From contig JADLAX010000015.1 of assembly GCA_020848035.1 (NCBI GenBank), positions 20,026-84,025 of the forward strand: 64,000 nucleotides of DNA, given 5' to 3'. Origin of the DNA: Anaerolineae bacterium. Its GTDB lineage: Bacteria > Chloroflexota > Anaerolineae > Promineifilales > Promineifilaceae. Position 1 is the first letter of the stretch, and each line of letters starts with the position of its first letter. Both the position numbers and the translations under genes were made by a program. The notes beneath the pieces are model-generated. The model saw nothing but the letters and a program-made list of their open reading frames with translations. It made no database searches and had not been told where the DNA came from. Shown piece by piece: positions 35,502-43,522 of the stretch.

Positions 35502-36167
35502 TTAAAGCACGGCCGCAGCGGGCAGGCCGCACAGGTTGAGGAAGCGCTGGAGTGAGCCTGGTTCACCTTCGATTTGGATGAGGTGGTGGGTAACGGCCGT
35601 TTCCGCCCCAATTTGCCCCGTCAACAGCCCCAGGTAGGTGGCAATGTCTGTGTAAAAAGCCGCAGTCGCCTGGAACGCCGCCCCCTGGTGCACCGCAATT
35701 TCACCGTCCTCAATGTGCACGTGCAGCACCTCATTGTCCACATGCAGCTCGTAGCTTTCCGGCGCACCCTGGGCCAGCTCGGGCCGGAAAAATGTTTTGA
35801 GCGTCAGCGCATACGACCCCACGTTCAACAAATCGGCCTCACCGGCGCTGGGCGGCACAAACTGGCTGCCCCATTTACCCAGCTCCAGGAGTGTGGTTTC
35901 CAGCCCCTGGCCCAATGGCGTCAGCTCGTAGACGGTGGACCCGGCGGGTGGGGGCAGCACGCGGCGCTGCAGCAGGCCGTCTTGCTCCAGGCTTTTGAGG
36001 CGCGACGCCAGCAGGTTGGTGCTGATGCCCGGCAGGCCATCGAGCAAATCCTTGTAGCGGCGCGGCCCGGCAATCAGTTCGCGAATGATGAGAATGGTCC
36101 AGCGCTCGCCCACCCGATCCAGGGCGTAGGCCAGACCGCAATATTGGTTGTACGTGCGGTCACTCAT
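35502..36167 (-). CDS. HxlR-family transcriptional regulator
   Basis: A 221-residue regulator. The N-terminal winged helix is typical HxlR: CGLAYALDRVGERWTILIIRELIAGPRRYKDLLDGLPGISTNLLASRLKSLEQDGLL (residues 10-66 in segments), including the conserved N-terminal cysteine. The C-terminal half (about 115-215) resembles a small SCP2-like sterol/ligand-binding fold and may sense a hydrophobic compound. It is divergent from the plus-strand block of small enzymes and may control part of it. Its promoter leaves almost no leader. Confidence 0.88.
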   Translation of the reverse strand: MSDRTYNQYCGLAYALDRVGERWTILIIRELIAGPRRYKDLLDGLPGISTNLLASRLKSLEQDGLLQRRVLPPPAGSTVYELTPLGQGLETTLLELGKWGSQFVPPSAGEADLLNVGSYALTLKTFFRPELAQGAPESYELHVDNEVLHVHIEDGEIAVHQGAAFQATAAFYTDIATYLGLLTGQIGAETAVTHHLIQIEGEPGSLQRFLNLCGLPAAAVL

Positions 36168-36174
36168 AAGATTA

Positions 36175-36202
36175 AGTATATAGCAAAAAGCTTAAAGTTC
36201 AA
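36175..36202 (-). promoter_or_regulatory. Candidate leaderless promoter of the HxlR gene
   Basis: On the minus strand TTGAAC (36197-36202) and TATACT (36175-36180) lie 16 bases apart, and the ATG starts only 7 bases after the -10 box. No Shine-Dalgarno is present, so the transcript probably starts at or next to the ATG. Confidence 0.5.
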
Positions 36203-36218
36203 TAAATAATAGTTTAAC

Positions 36219-36247
36219 TTGACTTTTTGAAGTAGTTTGGCTATACT
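36219..36247 (+). promoter_or_regulatory. Sigma-70-type promoter divergent from the HxlR gene
   Basis: TTGACT and TATACT are separated by exactly 17 bases; transcription would run into the short frame at 36292 and the reductase gene at 36545. It adjoins the HxlR promoter, so one regulator could act on both. Confidence 0.65.
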
Positions 36248-36291
36248 GATCGAACGTTTGTGCTAAATTTCGGTTTTGATAAGGAGCTGTT

Positions 36292-36402
36292 ATGGCTGAT
36301 TCCTCGAAAAGCAGCGTTGATAAGCAAGACACCCTGCTCCTGGCTGGCCGCCGCGCATGGATCAGGTTGGTCGTGCGGGTGGTGACGCTGCTGCGGCATT
36401 GA
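36292..36402 (+). CDS. Short open frame, leader or truncated gene
   Basis: 36 codons starting MADSSKSSVDKQDTLLLAGR, with an excellent ribosome site (AAGGAGCTGTT) and promoter upstream. The sequence is basic and not recognisable. It may be the remaining 5' end of a gene lost by deletion, or a leader frame. The following 142 bases hold nothing else I can name. Confidence 0.35.
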   Translation: MADSSKSSVDKQDTLLLAGRRAWIRLVVRVVTLLRH

Positions 36403-36544
36403 CCTGGGAAAAATCAGGGTCATCGACACGCCGGACGTCACGCAGCTTCAGTTTCGCGTTGTGACATGAGTTAGGCCACAGCCACACGACGCGCCAACAT
36501 AAAAAGAGGTAACCAGACAACCAGTTGGAGACTGGAGGAACTAA

Positions 36545-37141
36545 ATGATGAGAAAAGTGATGGTGCTTGAACATATCTCCCTAGACGGTGTCATCCAGGC
36601 CCCCGGTGGGCCGGACGAAGATACCAGCGGCGGCTTTGCCCATGGCGGGTGGGTAGGGCCATATTCTGACGAATCTTTGGGCAGGCTGTTGAGGCGGCAG
36701 ATGAACCTGCCGTTTGACCTGCTGTTGGGGCGCAAAACCTTCGCTATTTGGGAACCGTACTGGCCGCACCACGACAACATTTGGCCTGGTGCCAACACGG
36801 CGACCAAATACGTAGCCTCAAATACGATAACTGCCAGCAAATGGCAGCCCACCGTCTTTTTAAGCGGCGACGTTGCCGCAAAAGTCGCCGAAATCAAGCA
36901 GCAGCCAGGGCCAGATTTGCATGTGTGGGGCAGTGGTGATCTGCTTCAGACGCTTATCAGCCATGACTTGGTCGATGTGTTCTGGCTGATGATTTATCCG
37001 GTAACGCTGGGCGGTGGCAAGCGGTTGTTTGCCGATGGCACGATCCCGGCGTCGTTTAAGGTAACGGAAAGTGAAGTCACGCCAGGGGGCGTTCTTGTTG
37101 TGAATTACGAGCGTGCCGGGGCAATCCCCACTGGTGGTTGA
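36545..37141 (+). CDS. RibD/dihydrofolate-reductase-like family protein
   Basis: A 198-residue NADPH-dependent reductase-type protein: [21 protein letters not shown] at the start, [15 protein letters not shown] near residue 58, [20 protein letters not shown] near 123 and [12 protein letters not shown] near 150. These are the family's usual signature positions (the YyaP/YwjB group). It is not folate-pathway DHFR. GGAGG at 36534 decides the start. Substrate unknown. Two further paralogues lie at 37264 and 46631. Confidence 0.88.
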   Translation: MMRKVMVLEHISLDGVIQAPGGPDEDTSGGFAHGGWVGPYSDESLGRLLRRQMNLPFDLLLGRKTFAIWEPYWPHHDNIWPGANTATKYVASNTITASKWQPTVFLSGDVAAKVAEIKQQPGPDLHVWGSGDLLQTLISHDLVDVFWLMIYPVTLGGGKRLFADGTIPASFKVTESEVTPGGVLVVNYERAGAIPTGG

Positions 37142-37263
37142 TGAATACTGAGATTGGCCCAATCTAGAAAACAGCAAGTTGTTTCTAGTATTGCGCCGCG
37201 AACCAGGTTTGTGCCCTTGGTGCCAGATGGCAAGCGGTGCGTCGCGTATCGCGAATGGAGAAT

Positions 37264-37824
37264 ATGATGGGACTCTTGACCTTTAGTATCAACATCACCC
37301 TGGACGGCTGTGTCGACCACCAGGAAGGAATCGTTGACGATGAGACGCACGCCTTCTTCACCCACCTTATGGACGAGGGCGGGGCGATGCTGTGGGGCCG
37401 CGTCACCTACGAGATGATGGAGAGCTACTGGCCAGCGGTCGCCCGCGGCGACGTGGCAGCCCCGCCAGCGATACGCGAGTGGGCAGTTAAGCTGGAGGCC
37501 AAGCCGAAGTATGTGGTTTCCTCGACGCGAAAGGAGTTCCCCTGGACCAACAGCCACCACATCGCCGACGACCTGCGCATGGGCGTGCAGAAGCTCAAAG
37601 ACGCGACACCGGCGGGCGTGCTGCTCGGCAGCGGTATGCTTGCGACCGAGTTGGACCGGCTGGATCTGATCGACGAGTACAGGTTCCTCGTTCACCCCAG
37701 GATCGTCGGCCACGGCCCGACCCTGTACCAGAGCGGGCTCCTGAGCACGCGACGGCTCGATCTGATCTCGACGAAGCCGCTTCGCTGCGGCGCGGTCGCC
37801 ATGCATTACCGACGCGCGCGTTGA
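37264..37824 (+). CDS. RibD/dihydrofolate-reductase-like family protein
   Basis: 186 residues from the ATG at 37264 (MMGLLTFSINITLDGCVDH; GGAG upstream). Family marks are MLWGRVTYEMMESYWPAVARGD near residue 40, VLLGSGMLATELDRLDLIDEY near 120 and HPRIVGHGPTLY near 145. Codon use differs from the neighbours (strong preference for GCG, CTC, GTC, GAC; no ACGGCCGT in or near it), pointing to recent arrival from a higher-GC genome. Substrate unknown. Confidence 0.87.
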   Translation: MMGLLTFSINITLDGCVDHQEGIVDDETHAFFTHLMDEGGAMLWGRVTYEMMESYWPAVARGDVAAPPAIREWAVKLEAKPKYVVSSTRKEFPWTNSHHIADDLRMGVQKLKDATPAGVLLGSGMLATELDRLDLIDEYRFLVHPRIVGHGPTLYQSGLLSTRRLDLISTKPLRCGAVAMHYRRAR

Positions 37825-37900
37825 TTCGGAGATGGTCATGTCGCCTGGCAAGCCGACGCCACTCCGGCGTGGTTTACCTGGGCTATCTTAAGGAGCAAAA

Positions 37901-38113
37901 ATGAGTCAATCAGAAAGCGATCTACCAACTGGCCTGTCTCAACCGGCCCAAAGGGCGCTGGCCGGAGCAGGTTACTCTCGCCTGGAGCAGCTGACCCATG
38001 TCAGCGAAAAGGAGATACTGGCCCTGCACGGCATGGGTCCTAAAGGGATTCGCCAGCTGCGTGAAGCATTGGCTGAAAAAGGCTGGTCCTTTGCCGCAAC
38101 GCCTTCTGGGTGA
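37901..38113 (+). CDS. Small helix-hairpin-helix protein
   Basis: 70 residues: LSQPAQRALAGAGYSRLEQLTHVSEKEILALHGMGPKGIRQL is a helix-hairpin-helix pair like that in the RNA polymerase alpha C-terminal domain and DNA-repair proteins, with the GMGPKG hairpin binding DNA backbone. Start has AAGGAGC 8 bases upstream. Small stand-alone proteins of this kind are common; the role is unknown. Confidence 0.8.
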   Translation: MSQSESDLPTGLSQPAQRALAGAGYSRLEQLTHVSEKEILALHGMGPKGIRQLREALAEKGWSFAATPSG

Positions 38114-38140
38114 CAGTCACTTTGGGAAGTGACTGTCACC
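38109..38140. repeat. Perfect 14-bp inverted repeat
   Basis: GGTGACAGTCACTT, a TGGG loop and the exact complement, overlapping the stop of the helix-hairpin-helix gene. Each arm is itself nearly palindromic (GTGACAGTCAC). No T-run, so a weak terminator at best. Confidence 0.8.
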
Positions 38141-38149
38141 TGTGCCGGA

Positions 38150-38539
38150 TCAGGCCTTGACCTGGTAGATCTGGATGAGGTTGCCGCAGGTGTCTTCGAA
38201 GACCGCTATGATTGCGGTACCTACGTCGGTGGGATCTGTGTTAAAGACAACGCTGTGGTTTTTCAGGCGTTCATGTTCGTCGTACACGTTGTCGACGCCA
38301 AAGGCGGCTATGGCTATGCCTTGCTCGAAGATAGCTTGCTGGTAAGCCAGGGCGGCCGGGTTGTTGTTTGGCTCCAGCAGCAGCTGGGGGCCATTGGGCG
38401 CATCGGGCGATACGACGGTGAGCCACCGGAATTCGCCCACCGGGAAATTTTGCTTTTCGATGAAGCCGAGAACGGCCGTATAAAACCGCAGCGCCTTTTC
38501 CTGATCGTTTACAAAGAGGCTGGTCAATTCAATTCTCAC
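38150..38539 (-). CDS. VOC (glyoxalase/bleomycin-resistance) family protein
   Basis: 129 residues from a GTG at 38539 (VRIELTSLFVNDQEKALRFY), preceded by AAAGGAGA. Typical VOC half-repeats: FVNDQEKALRFYTAVLGF, then FGVDNVYDEHERLKNHSVVF and FEDTCGNLIQIYQV with the final metal-ligand-type region. The start codon overlaps the stop of the AraC-type regulator gene by 4 bases (GTGA), so the regulator probably controls it and they are translated together. Substrate unknown. Confidence 0.88.
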   Translation of the reverse strand: MRIELTSLFVNDQEKALRFYTAVLGFIEKQNFPVGEFRWLTVVSPDAPNGPQLLLEPNNNPAALAYQQAIFEQGIAIAAFGVDNVYDEHERLKNHSVVFNTDPTDVGTAIIAVFEDTCGNLIQIYQVKA

Positions 38540-38952
38540 GGGGTTTTCTCCTTTGCTAATTTGCGTTTTGCTTGAGAGCACAGCAAAAGCTGCGTCGCCG
38601 CCTGGCAGCTTAGGGCGCGAAAGGCGCTGGGACACAGCCCAAACTGCTGCTTAAATGCTTTGCCAAAGGCGGTGTGGCTTTCGTAGCCAGCGGCCAGGGC
38701 CACCTCGGCGATGTTCACCGCGCCCAGGCGCAGCTTACGCCCGGCCCGCTCCAGCCGCAGTCGGCGCACGTAGCTGCCGACACTCTCGCCCATGCAGTCG
38801 CTGAACAGGCGGTGGAAGTGCGGCACGGAAAAATCGGCCACGGCGGCCAACGTTTCACGGTTGAGCGGCTCGTCAATATGCTGGCGGATATACCGGGTTA
38901 CAGTTTCCATTTGTTCATGGTTTTGCTGCCGGGTGTCTGTTTTTACAGCCAT
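38536..38952 (-). CDS. AraC-family regulator, DNA-binding domain only
   Basis: 138 residues from the ATG at 38952. It consists almost wholly of the two AraC helix-turn-helix motifs: VTRYIRQHIDEPLNRETLAAVADFSVPHFHRLFSDCMGESVGSYVRRLRLERA (residues 18-70 in segments) and IAEVALAAGYESHTAFGKAFKQQFGLCPSAFR (80-111). The usual effector domain (cupin or GyrI-like) is missing; only about 25 residues follow. Comparable short members are known (SoxS/MarA size). It is first in a two-gene unit with the VOC gene. Confidence 0.9.
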   Translation of the reverse strand: MAVKTDTRQQNHEQMETVTRYIRQHIDEPLNRETLAAVADFSVPHFHRLFSDCMGESVGSYVRRLRLERAGRKLRLGAVNIAEVALAAGYESHTAFGKAFKQQFGLCPSAFRALSCQAATQLLLCSQAKRKLAKEKTP

Positions 38953-38961
38953 AGTGGCCCA

Positions 38962-38967
38962 AGTATA
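38962..38967 (-). promoter_or_regulatory. Candidate -10 box, near-leaderless AraC gene
   Basis: TATACT on the minus strand, 9 bases before the ATG at 38952, and no Shine-Dalgarno. No clear -35. Confidence 0.4.
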
Positions 38968-39049
38968 GCAGAATGGCGCGGAACCTGGCGGCAAACGGCA
39001 ACTCCTTGCGCTCTCGATTGGTAAGTACAGGCGTCACTATAAAGTAACA

Positions 39050-39061
39050 GAACGTCTGTTC
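39050..39061. promoter_or_regulatory. GAAC-N4-GTTC palindrome, candidate operator
   Basis: GAACGTCTGTTC inside AACAGAACGTCTGTT, midway in the gap between the AraC unit (minus) and the DUF1801 gene (plus). The core equals the SOS-box consensus of Bacillus-type LexA. It could equally be the operator of the adjacent regulator. Confidence 0.4.
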
Positions 39062-39136
39062 GTTAGTCGAAATGTATCATCTTGCTGCGCATGGGGGAGC
39101 GGCCGTTTCTCACTCCGCGCCACGACAAAATAAATC

Positions 39137-39165
39137 TGGACAGAATAGAAAATCTGTTCTATAAT
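39137..39165 (+). promoter_or_regulatory. Sigma-70-type promoter of the DUF1801/DinB run
   Basis: TGGACA and TATAAT with a 17-base spacer, about 105 bases before the start at 39270. It is the best candidate for transcription of the plus-strand run from 39270 onward. Confidence 0.6.
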
Positions 39166-39269
39166 GCGGCACCTTGCCCAAAAACTCGCTGATTTTTCAC
39201 ACCTTCTCAACAACATCCGGGCAACCAAAACGATAAACTACCAGACTTTGCGCATTGGAGGCAGCCGCC

Positions 39270-39686
39270 ATGAAGGCCCAGACCGTGGAGCAGTTATTGA
39301 CCTTGCTTGAACATCCACAAGTTGACCTGATCAACGAGGTCCGTGCCGTCATCAAGCACGCTGAGCCAGCTCTCGTAGAAGGGGTAAAGTGGAACGCGCC
39401 GAGCTACGCGCTGGATGGCAACGACATCATCACCTTCAACTTCCGCAACTACGGCGCTGTTGCGCTGATTTTTCACACCGGCCCCAAAGGCAAAGACAGC
39501 AGAACCGGCCAGCGGCTGTTTGAGGATGCGTCGGGGCTGGTCGAGTGGGTGGCTGACAAACGATTTGTGCTGAAGGTGGCAGACGGCCGTTTCCTGCATG
39601 ATCACGCCACCGAAATTACCAACCTGGTGCAAACCTGGGTCGCTTTTGGCCGCCGCAGCTTTGACTATGCCGCTGCCACTGCTTAA
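39270..39686 (+). CDS. DUF1801-family protein
   Basis: 138 residues from the ATG at 39270, with GGAGG at 39257 and a possible TTG start five codons earlier. MKAQTVEQLLTLLEHPQVDLINEVRAVIKHAEPALVEGVKWNAPSY (segments) matches the DUF1801/YdhG-like fold, in which the W-x-x-P-x-Y segment is conserved. The family has a frataxin-like or chaperone-like reputation; function here unknown. First gene of a tightly packed plus-strand run of small enzymes. Confidence 0.82.
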   Translation: MKAQTVEQLLTLLEHPQVDLINEVRAVIKHAEPALVEGVKWNAPSYALDGNDIITFNFRNYGAVALIFHTGPKGKDSRTGQRLFEDASGLVEWVADKRFVLKVADGRFLHDHATEITNLVQTWVAFGRRSFDYAAATA

Positions 39687-39739
39687 AGCAGCTTTTTTAC
39701 TCGCCAAAGGCATCATCTTACCTTCAATTAGGAATTGTT

Positions 39740-40216
39740 ATGTTAAACCAAATTAACCGTGAGCATTTTACGCAGGCCCTGTATATGTTGTTGGACGAAA
39801 CGTTTGACCAGGTGCACGGCATTTACCTGGACAAGGGCACCTCTTTTTTTGAGACCCTGGCCACCATTTCTGCTGCCGAGGCGTCCATCCCGGTGGGTGG
39901 CCACTGTGCCACGCTGGCAGCGCAGGTGAAGCACACCGCGTTTTACCTGGATGTGCTGGAGGAAAATGTGCGGACCCAGAAGTTTGAGCCGGTGGATTGG
40001 GGCAAAATTTGGCGGGAGGTAACGGCCGTTTCCCCCCAAGAATGGCAAACCATCCAGGACGAGCTGCGCCAGAGCTACAACCGTATCAAACAGCTCATCG
40101 CTAACCAGGCCGAGTGGCAAAACGAGCGCGAAATTGGCGGGGCAATGGGCATGATTGTGCATACCGCCTACCACCTGGGCGAGATTCGCCAGGCATTGTG
40201 TACCATAAAATCGTAA
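39740..40216 (+). CDS. DinB-superfamily protein
   Basis: 158 residues, four-helix bundle. Candidate metal-ligand histidines are in PVGGHCATLAAQVKHTAFYLDVL (residues 52-74) and IVHTAYHLGEIRQAL near 140, the H...HxxxxxxH pattern of DinB/YfiT proteins. Members include metal-dependent thiol transferases and many uncharacterised stress proteins. It is not the DNA polymerase IV also called DinB. Confidence 0.85.
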   Translation: MLNQINREHFTQALYMLLDETFDQVHGIYLDKGTSFFETLATISAAEASIPVGGHCATLAAQVKHTAFYLDVLEENVRTQKFEPVDWGKIWREVTAVSPQEWQTIQDELRQSYNRIKQLIANQAEWQNEREIGGAMGMIVHTAYHLGEIRQALCTIKS

Positions 40217-40243
40217 CGGCCGTTTACCCACCCAGAGGCTAAC

Positions 40244-40657
40244 ATGACCTTGCTAGAAGATGTAATCGTGGATATTCCGCCAGAGCGCGTCAAGTTTTTT
40301 GGCACTACCGGCAAAATGCTGCTGCCCTCAGCGGCAACTGTGGCGGCACTGCTGGAAAATATTCCCGCAGCCAGGCTGGTGACAACCAATCAACTACGCC
40401 AAAGCCTAACCAAACAGTTTACCGTTCAGGGCACTTGCCCGGTAACAACCCGCAAGGCATTGAAGACAATTGCTCACGATGCCAGCTACAACGTGCCCTA
40501 TTGGCGCGTGGTGAACCAAAATGGCGGCCTGATCACCACCTATCCTGGCGGCGCCGCCGCTCAAGCCGCTCGTTTAACGGCTGAGGGATTTGTCGTCGAG
40601 GAAGGCAAGAACCCCAGAGTGCAGAATTTTAGCGCCAGTCTGGCCAATTTGGATTAA
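40244..40657 (+). CDS. MGMT-like protein
   Basis: 137 residues. NVPYWRVVNQNGGLITTYPGGAAAQAARLTAEGF resembles the active-site end of O6-methylguanine-DNA methyltransferases (PWHRVI...G.l....GG...Q..lL..EG), but the PCHR cysteine is absent, as in alkyltransferase-like proteins. The N-terminal part differs from both families, so a DNA-repair role is only a suggestion. Adjacent to DinB and PPOX family genes. Confidence 0.62.
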   Translation: MTLLEDVIVDIPPERVKFFGTTGKMLLPSAATVAALLENIPAARLVTTNQLRQSLTKQFTVQGTCPVTTRKALKTIAHDASYNVPYWRVVNQNGGLITTYPGGAAAQAARLTAEGFVVEEGKNPRVQNFSASLANLD

Positions 40658-40666
40658 GGAGAAGTT

Positions 40667-41095
40667 ATGTCCCTGACTGAAAGTCAAATAGCCTTCCTGG
40701 AAAACAACCGCTCTGCTGCCATGATCACTATTGCTCAGGATGGCATGCCGCGGGCCGTACGCGTCGGCGTGGCCCTGGTGGATGGCAAGTTGTGGAGCAG
40801 CGGCACCCAAGACCGCGTGCGCACCGCCCGGCTGCGCCGCGACCCGCGCTGCACTCTGTTTGTATTCGACAAGCAGTATGCCTACCTCACGTTGGAAACA
40901 ACGGTAAACATTCTGGATGGCGACAACGCCCCCGAGTTGAATTTGCGCCTCATGCGGCTGATGCAAAACAAGCCCACCGGTCCGCTAAATTGGTTCGGCC
41001 AGGAATTGGATACCGAGGCGTTTCTGCAAAAAATGGCCGAACAAAAGCGGTTGGTATACGAGTTTGAAATTTCCCGCACTTACGGAATGGAGTAG
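40667..41095 (+). CDS. Pyridoxamine-5'-phosphate-oxidase-like (split-barrel) flavin protein
   Basis: 142 residues with the PPOX split-barrel pattern: LTESQIAFLENNRSAAMITIAQDGMPRAVRVGVAL, LWSSGTQDRVRTARLRRDPRCTLFVFD and YLTLETTVNILDGD. The QDRVRTARLRRDPR stretch is the usual FMN/F420-phosphate contact. Small members of this kind (TIGR03618-type) often use cofactor F420 or FMN. Preceded by AAGGAGAAGTT. Confidence 0.87.
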   Translation: MSLTESQIAFLENNRSAAMITIAQDGMPRAVRVGVALVDGKLWSSGTQDRVRTARLRRDPRCTLFVFDKQYAYLTLETTVNILDGDNAPELNLRLMRLMQNKPTGPLNWFGQELDTEAFLQKMAEQKRLVYEFEISRTYGME

Positions 41096-41098
41096 GCC

Positions 41099-41506
41099 AT
41101 GAAATCAACCAATTACTTCAACACCCTCATCGAAGTTGCCGAAGATTGCCCCAACACCCACAGCGAAGTACCGCCGGTGAAGGGCAGCAAATCGGTGGCC
41201 ACTTTGCAGTATGAAATGGTAAACGGCCGTCCCTACCAATACACCTCCGACGACGTTTTGTTTGCCGTCTATGCCACAAGAAATGGAATCCCTGAGGCAG
41301 AGTGGCCTGCCCAACGGGAGCTGTTTTTCGCCAAAGGGCAGCCCTGCTTGCGCGCTTCGCCGCTGACCAAGCGCTACGGCTGGGGCGTGCACAGCAACGA
41401 CGAGGGTAAAATCGCCCTGTTTGGCATGGAAAGTGAAGCTTACCAGGACATGGTGGCCAACCAGGCCATCGAGAAGACCAAAGCCATGCGCTCATCGCGC
41501 GCCTGA
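41099..41506 (+). CDS. DUF6157-family protein
   Basis: 135 residues: MKSTNYFNTLIEVAEDCP, VPPVKGSKSVATLQYEMV and the end GWGVHSNDEGKIALFGMESEAYQ match the small DUF6157 family, whose function is unknown. It starts 3 bases after the PPOX gene stop and is 14 bases before the next DUF1801 gene, so it is inside an operon. Confidence 0.75.
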   Translation: MKSTNYFNTLIEVAEDCPNTHSEVPPVKGSKSVATLQYEMVNGRPYQYTSDDVLFAVYATRNGIPEAEWPAQRELFFAKGQPCLRASPLTKRYGWGVHSNDEGKIALFGMESEAYQDMVANQAIEKTKAMRSSRA

Positions 41507-41520
41507 CAAACGGAAATATC

Positions 41521-41892
41521 ATGGAAAAACCGACAACGATTGATGAGTACATTGCCGCCCACCCGGCGGACGTCCAGGAAATTTTGCAAAAGGTACGAGA
41601 AACGATAAAAACGGCCGCACCCCAGGCCACCGAAGCAATCAGTTACGGTATGCCTACCTTCAAACTCCACGGCAACCTGGTGCACTTTGGTGCCTTCAAA
41701 ACCCACCTCGGCTTCTACCCCATTCCCTCGGGGATGGACCAGTTCCAGGCAGAATTGGCCCAGTTCAAAAGCGGCAAAGGCTCCGTGCAATTCCCCTTCA
41801 ACCAGCCCATGCCTTACGAGTTGATTACCAAGATTGTCAAATTTAGAGTCACTGAGAATCTGGAAAAAGCAGCAGCAAAAAAGAGAAAGTAG
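41521..41892 (+). CDS. DUF1801/YdhG-type protein
   Basis: 123 residues: TIDEYIAAHPADVQEILQKVRETIKTAAPQATEAISYGMPTFKLHGNLVHFGAFKTHLGFYP (segments) is the YdhG/DUF1801 pattern with the conserved I-S-Y-G-M-P motif. Bacillus YdhG is described as a frataxin-like iron chaperone; transfer of that function here is inference. The lysine-rich tail (EKAAAKKRK) is typical. Confidence 0.88.
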   Translation: MEKPTTIDEYIAAHPADVQEILQKVRETIKTAAPQATEAISYGMPTFKLHGNLVHFGAFKTHLGFYPIPSGMDQFQAELAQFKSGKGSVQFPFNQPMPYELITKIVKFRVTENLEKAAAKKRK

Positions 41893-41916
41893 CCCTAAAC
41901 ATAAGGAGACTTAACG

Positions 41917-43032
41917 ATGAGCGGTGTTAGAGTTCTTGTCGGTACGCGCAAAGGCGCGTTTATTTTGACGTCCGATGAAAAGCGGCAAAATTGGGCTGTA
42001 AGTGGACCGCATTTTGCCGGTTGGGAGATTTATCACATGAAAGGCTCCCGCGTAAATCCCAACCGCATCTATGCCTCGCAGTCCACCGGTTGGTTTGGCC
42101 AACTCATCCAGCGTTCCGATGATGGCGGCCAGACGTGGGAAGCCGTCAACAACGAGTTTGCCTACGACGGCGATCCGGGTACGCACCAATTTTACGACGG
42201 TACGCAGCACCCGTGGGAGTTCAAGCGCGTCTGGCACCTGGAGCCATCGCTCACCGAGCCAGACACCGTTTATGCTGGCGTGGAAGATGCCGCCCTGTTC
42301 CGCTCCGATGATGGGGGGCAGAGCTGGCAGGAGCTGCCAGGCCTGCGCGAGGTGAAAGGCCATTTGTGGCAGCCCGGCGCGGGTGGTATGTGCTTGCACA
42401 CCATCGTGTTGGACCCCAGCAATCCCAACCGCATGTATGTCGCCATTTCGGCGGCGGGCACTTTCCGCACCGATGACGGCGGCGAAACATGGCAACCTAT
42501 CAACGAAGGGCTGATCTCCCCTTACGAATTGCCAGACTCGGAGGCCGAAGTGGGCCACTGCGTGCACAATATTGCTCTGCACCCCTCGCGGCCCAATGTG
42601 CTGTTTATGCAAAAACATTGGGACGTGATGCGCAGCGACAACGCCGGTGGCCACTGGCACGAGATCAGCGGTAACCTGCCCACTGACTTTGGCTTCCCCA
42701 TCGCTGTGCATGCCCACGAGCCAGAAACGGTTTACGTGGTGCCGATTAAAAGTGATTCGGAACATTACCCGCCGGAAGGCAAACTGCGGGTTTACCGCAG
42801 CCGCAGCGGTGGCAACGAGTGGGAAGCGCTGACCAACGGCTTACCGCAAGAAAATTGTTATGTCAATGTACTGCGTGATGCGATGGCCGTTGATTCGCTC
42901 GATTCCTGCGGCATCTACTTTGGCACTACGGGCGGCCAGGTGTATGTCTCGGCCGATTCAGGCGACAGCTGGACGGCGATCGTACGCGATTTGCCCGCCG
43001 TCTTGTCTGTGGAGGTGCAAACCCTGCCATGA
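41917..43032 (+). CDS. BNR/WD40-like beta-propeller protein
   Basis: A 371-residue cytoplasmic propeller with no signal peptide. Asp-box (BNR) signatures recur: [12 protein letters not shown] (~67), [12 protein letters not shown] (~130), [12 protein letters not shown] (~185) and [12 protein letters not shown] (~350). It resembles exo-alpha-sialidase-annotated proteins but without the catalytic FRIP/arginine triad, so hydrolase activity should not be assumed. Its stop overlaps the start of a MoaD/ThiS-type gene (ATGA), a pairing that suggests a joint role. Confidence 0.87.
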   Translation: MSGVRVLVGTRKGAFILTSDEKRQNWAVSGPHFAGWEIYHMKGSRVNPNRIYASQSTGWFGQLIQRSDDGGQTWEAVNNEFAYDGDPGTHQFYDGTQHPWEFKRVWHLEPSLTEPDTVYAGVEDAALFRSDDGGQSWQELPGLREVKGHLWQPGAGGMCLHTIVLDPSNPNRMYVAISAAGTFRTDDGGETWQPINEGLISPYELPDSEAEVGHCVHNIALHPSRPNVLFMQKHWDVMRSDNAGGHWHEISGNLPTDFGFPIAVHAHEPETVYVVPIKSDSEHYPPEGKLRVYRSRSGGNEWEALTNGLPQENCYVNVLRDAMAVDSLDSCGIYFGTTGGQVYVSADSGDSWTAIVRDLPAVLSVEVQTLP

Positions 43033-43325
43033 TTCGCGTGACGTTACCGTTCCATCTGCGCAATCTGGCCAACGTGGGCAAAGAGGTGCAGTTGGAGCTG
43101 GACGGCCCGGTTACCCAACAGGCCATCCTGGACCGGCTGGAAGAGTTGTATCCCGTTTTGCGCGGCACGGTGCGTGACCATAAAACGCTCAAGCGGCGGG
43201 ACTTCATCCGCTTTTTTGCGGCCGGGCAGGATTGGTCACACGAGTCACCCGACAAACCTTTGCCGGAGACGGTAGCCAACGGCACCGAGCCGTTCCGCAT
43301 CATCGGCGCAATGGCGGGCGGGTGA
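43029..43325 (+). CDS. MoaD/ThiS-family ubiquitin-like protein
   Basis: 98 residues ending in MAGG, the C-terminal Gly-Gly that is activated as a thiocarboxylate in sulfur-carrier proteins. The beta-grasp pattern is [24 protein letters not shown] ... [21 protein letters not shown]. No molybdopterin or thiamine synthesis gene is near; it is translationally coupled to the propeller gene instead, so its sulfur-transfer or conjugation target is unknown. Confidence 0.86.
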   Translation: MIRVTLPFHLRNLANVGKEVQLELDGPVTQQAILDRLEELYPVLRGTVRDHKTLKRRDFIRFFAAGQDWSHESPDKPLPETVANGTEPFRIIGAMAGG

Positions 43326-43327
43326 AA

Positions 43328-43510
43328 TAGTTGGCCACAGAGGACGCAGAGCGCAGAGTGGAAATCGGCTCTTTGGGAATTGAGGTGGTTTACAGCTCGT
43401 GATGCGTGAAACGTGACCAGAAAGTCATCACGTTTCACGCTTCACGCCAAGCCCCACGCAATCCTGAAGTCCCAGAAAATCTCAACGGCCTCTGCGCTCT
43501 CTGTGACAAA
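43328..43510. repeat. Nested inverted repeat (CGCAGAG outer, GTGAAACG inner)
   Basis: The outer arms CCACAGAGGACGCAGAGCGC and GGCCTCTGCGCTCTCTGTGA flank an inner pair GTGATGCGTGAAACGTGA / TCACGTTTCACGCTTCAC (43399-43447). The inner unit with its flanks resembles 18970-19090. Confidence 0.8.
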
Positions 43511-43522
43511 AAAGTTGATTTG

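Noticed and set aside
36545..37141. Trimethoprim-resistance-type dihydrofolate reductase
   Set aside because: Sequence marks are those of the RibD_C-like small reductases and not of folate-pathway DHFR.
39740..40216. DinB-type gene read as DNA polymerase IV
   Set aside because: The protein is a 158-residue four-helix bundle; it shares only the name.
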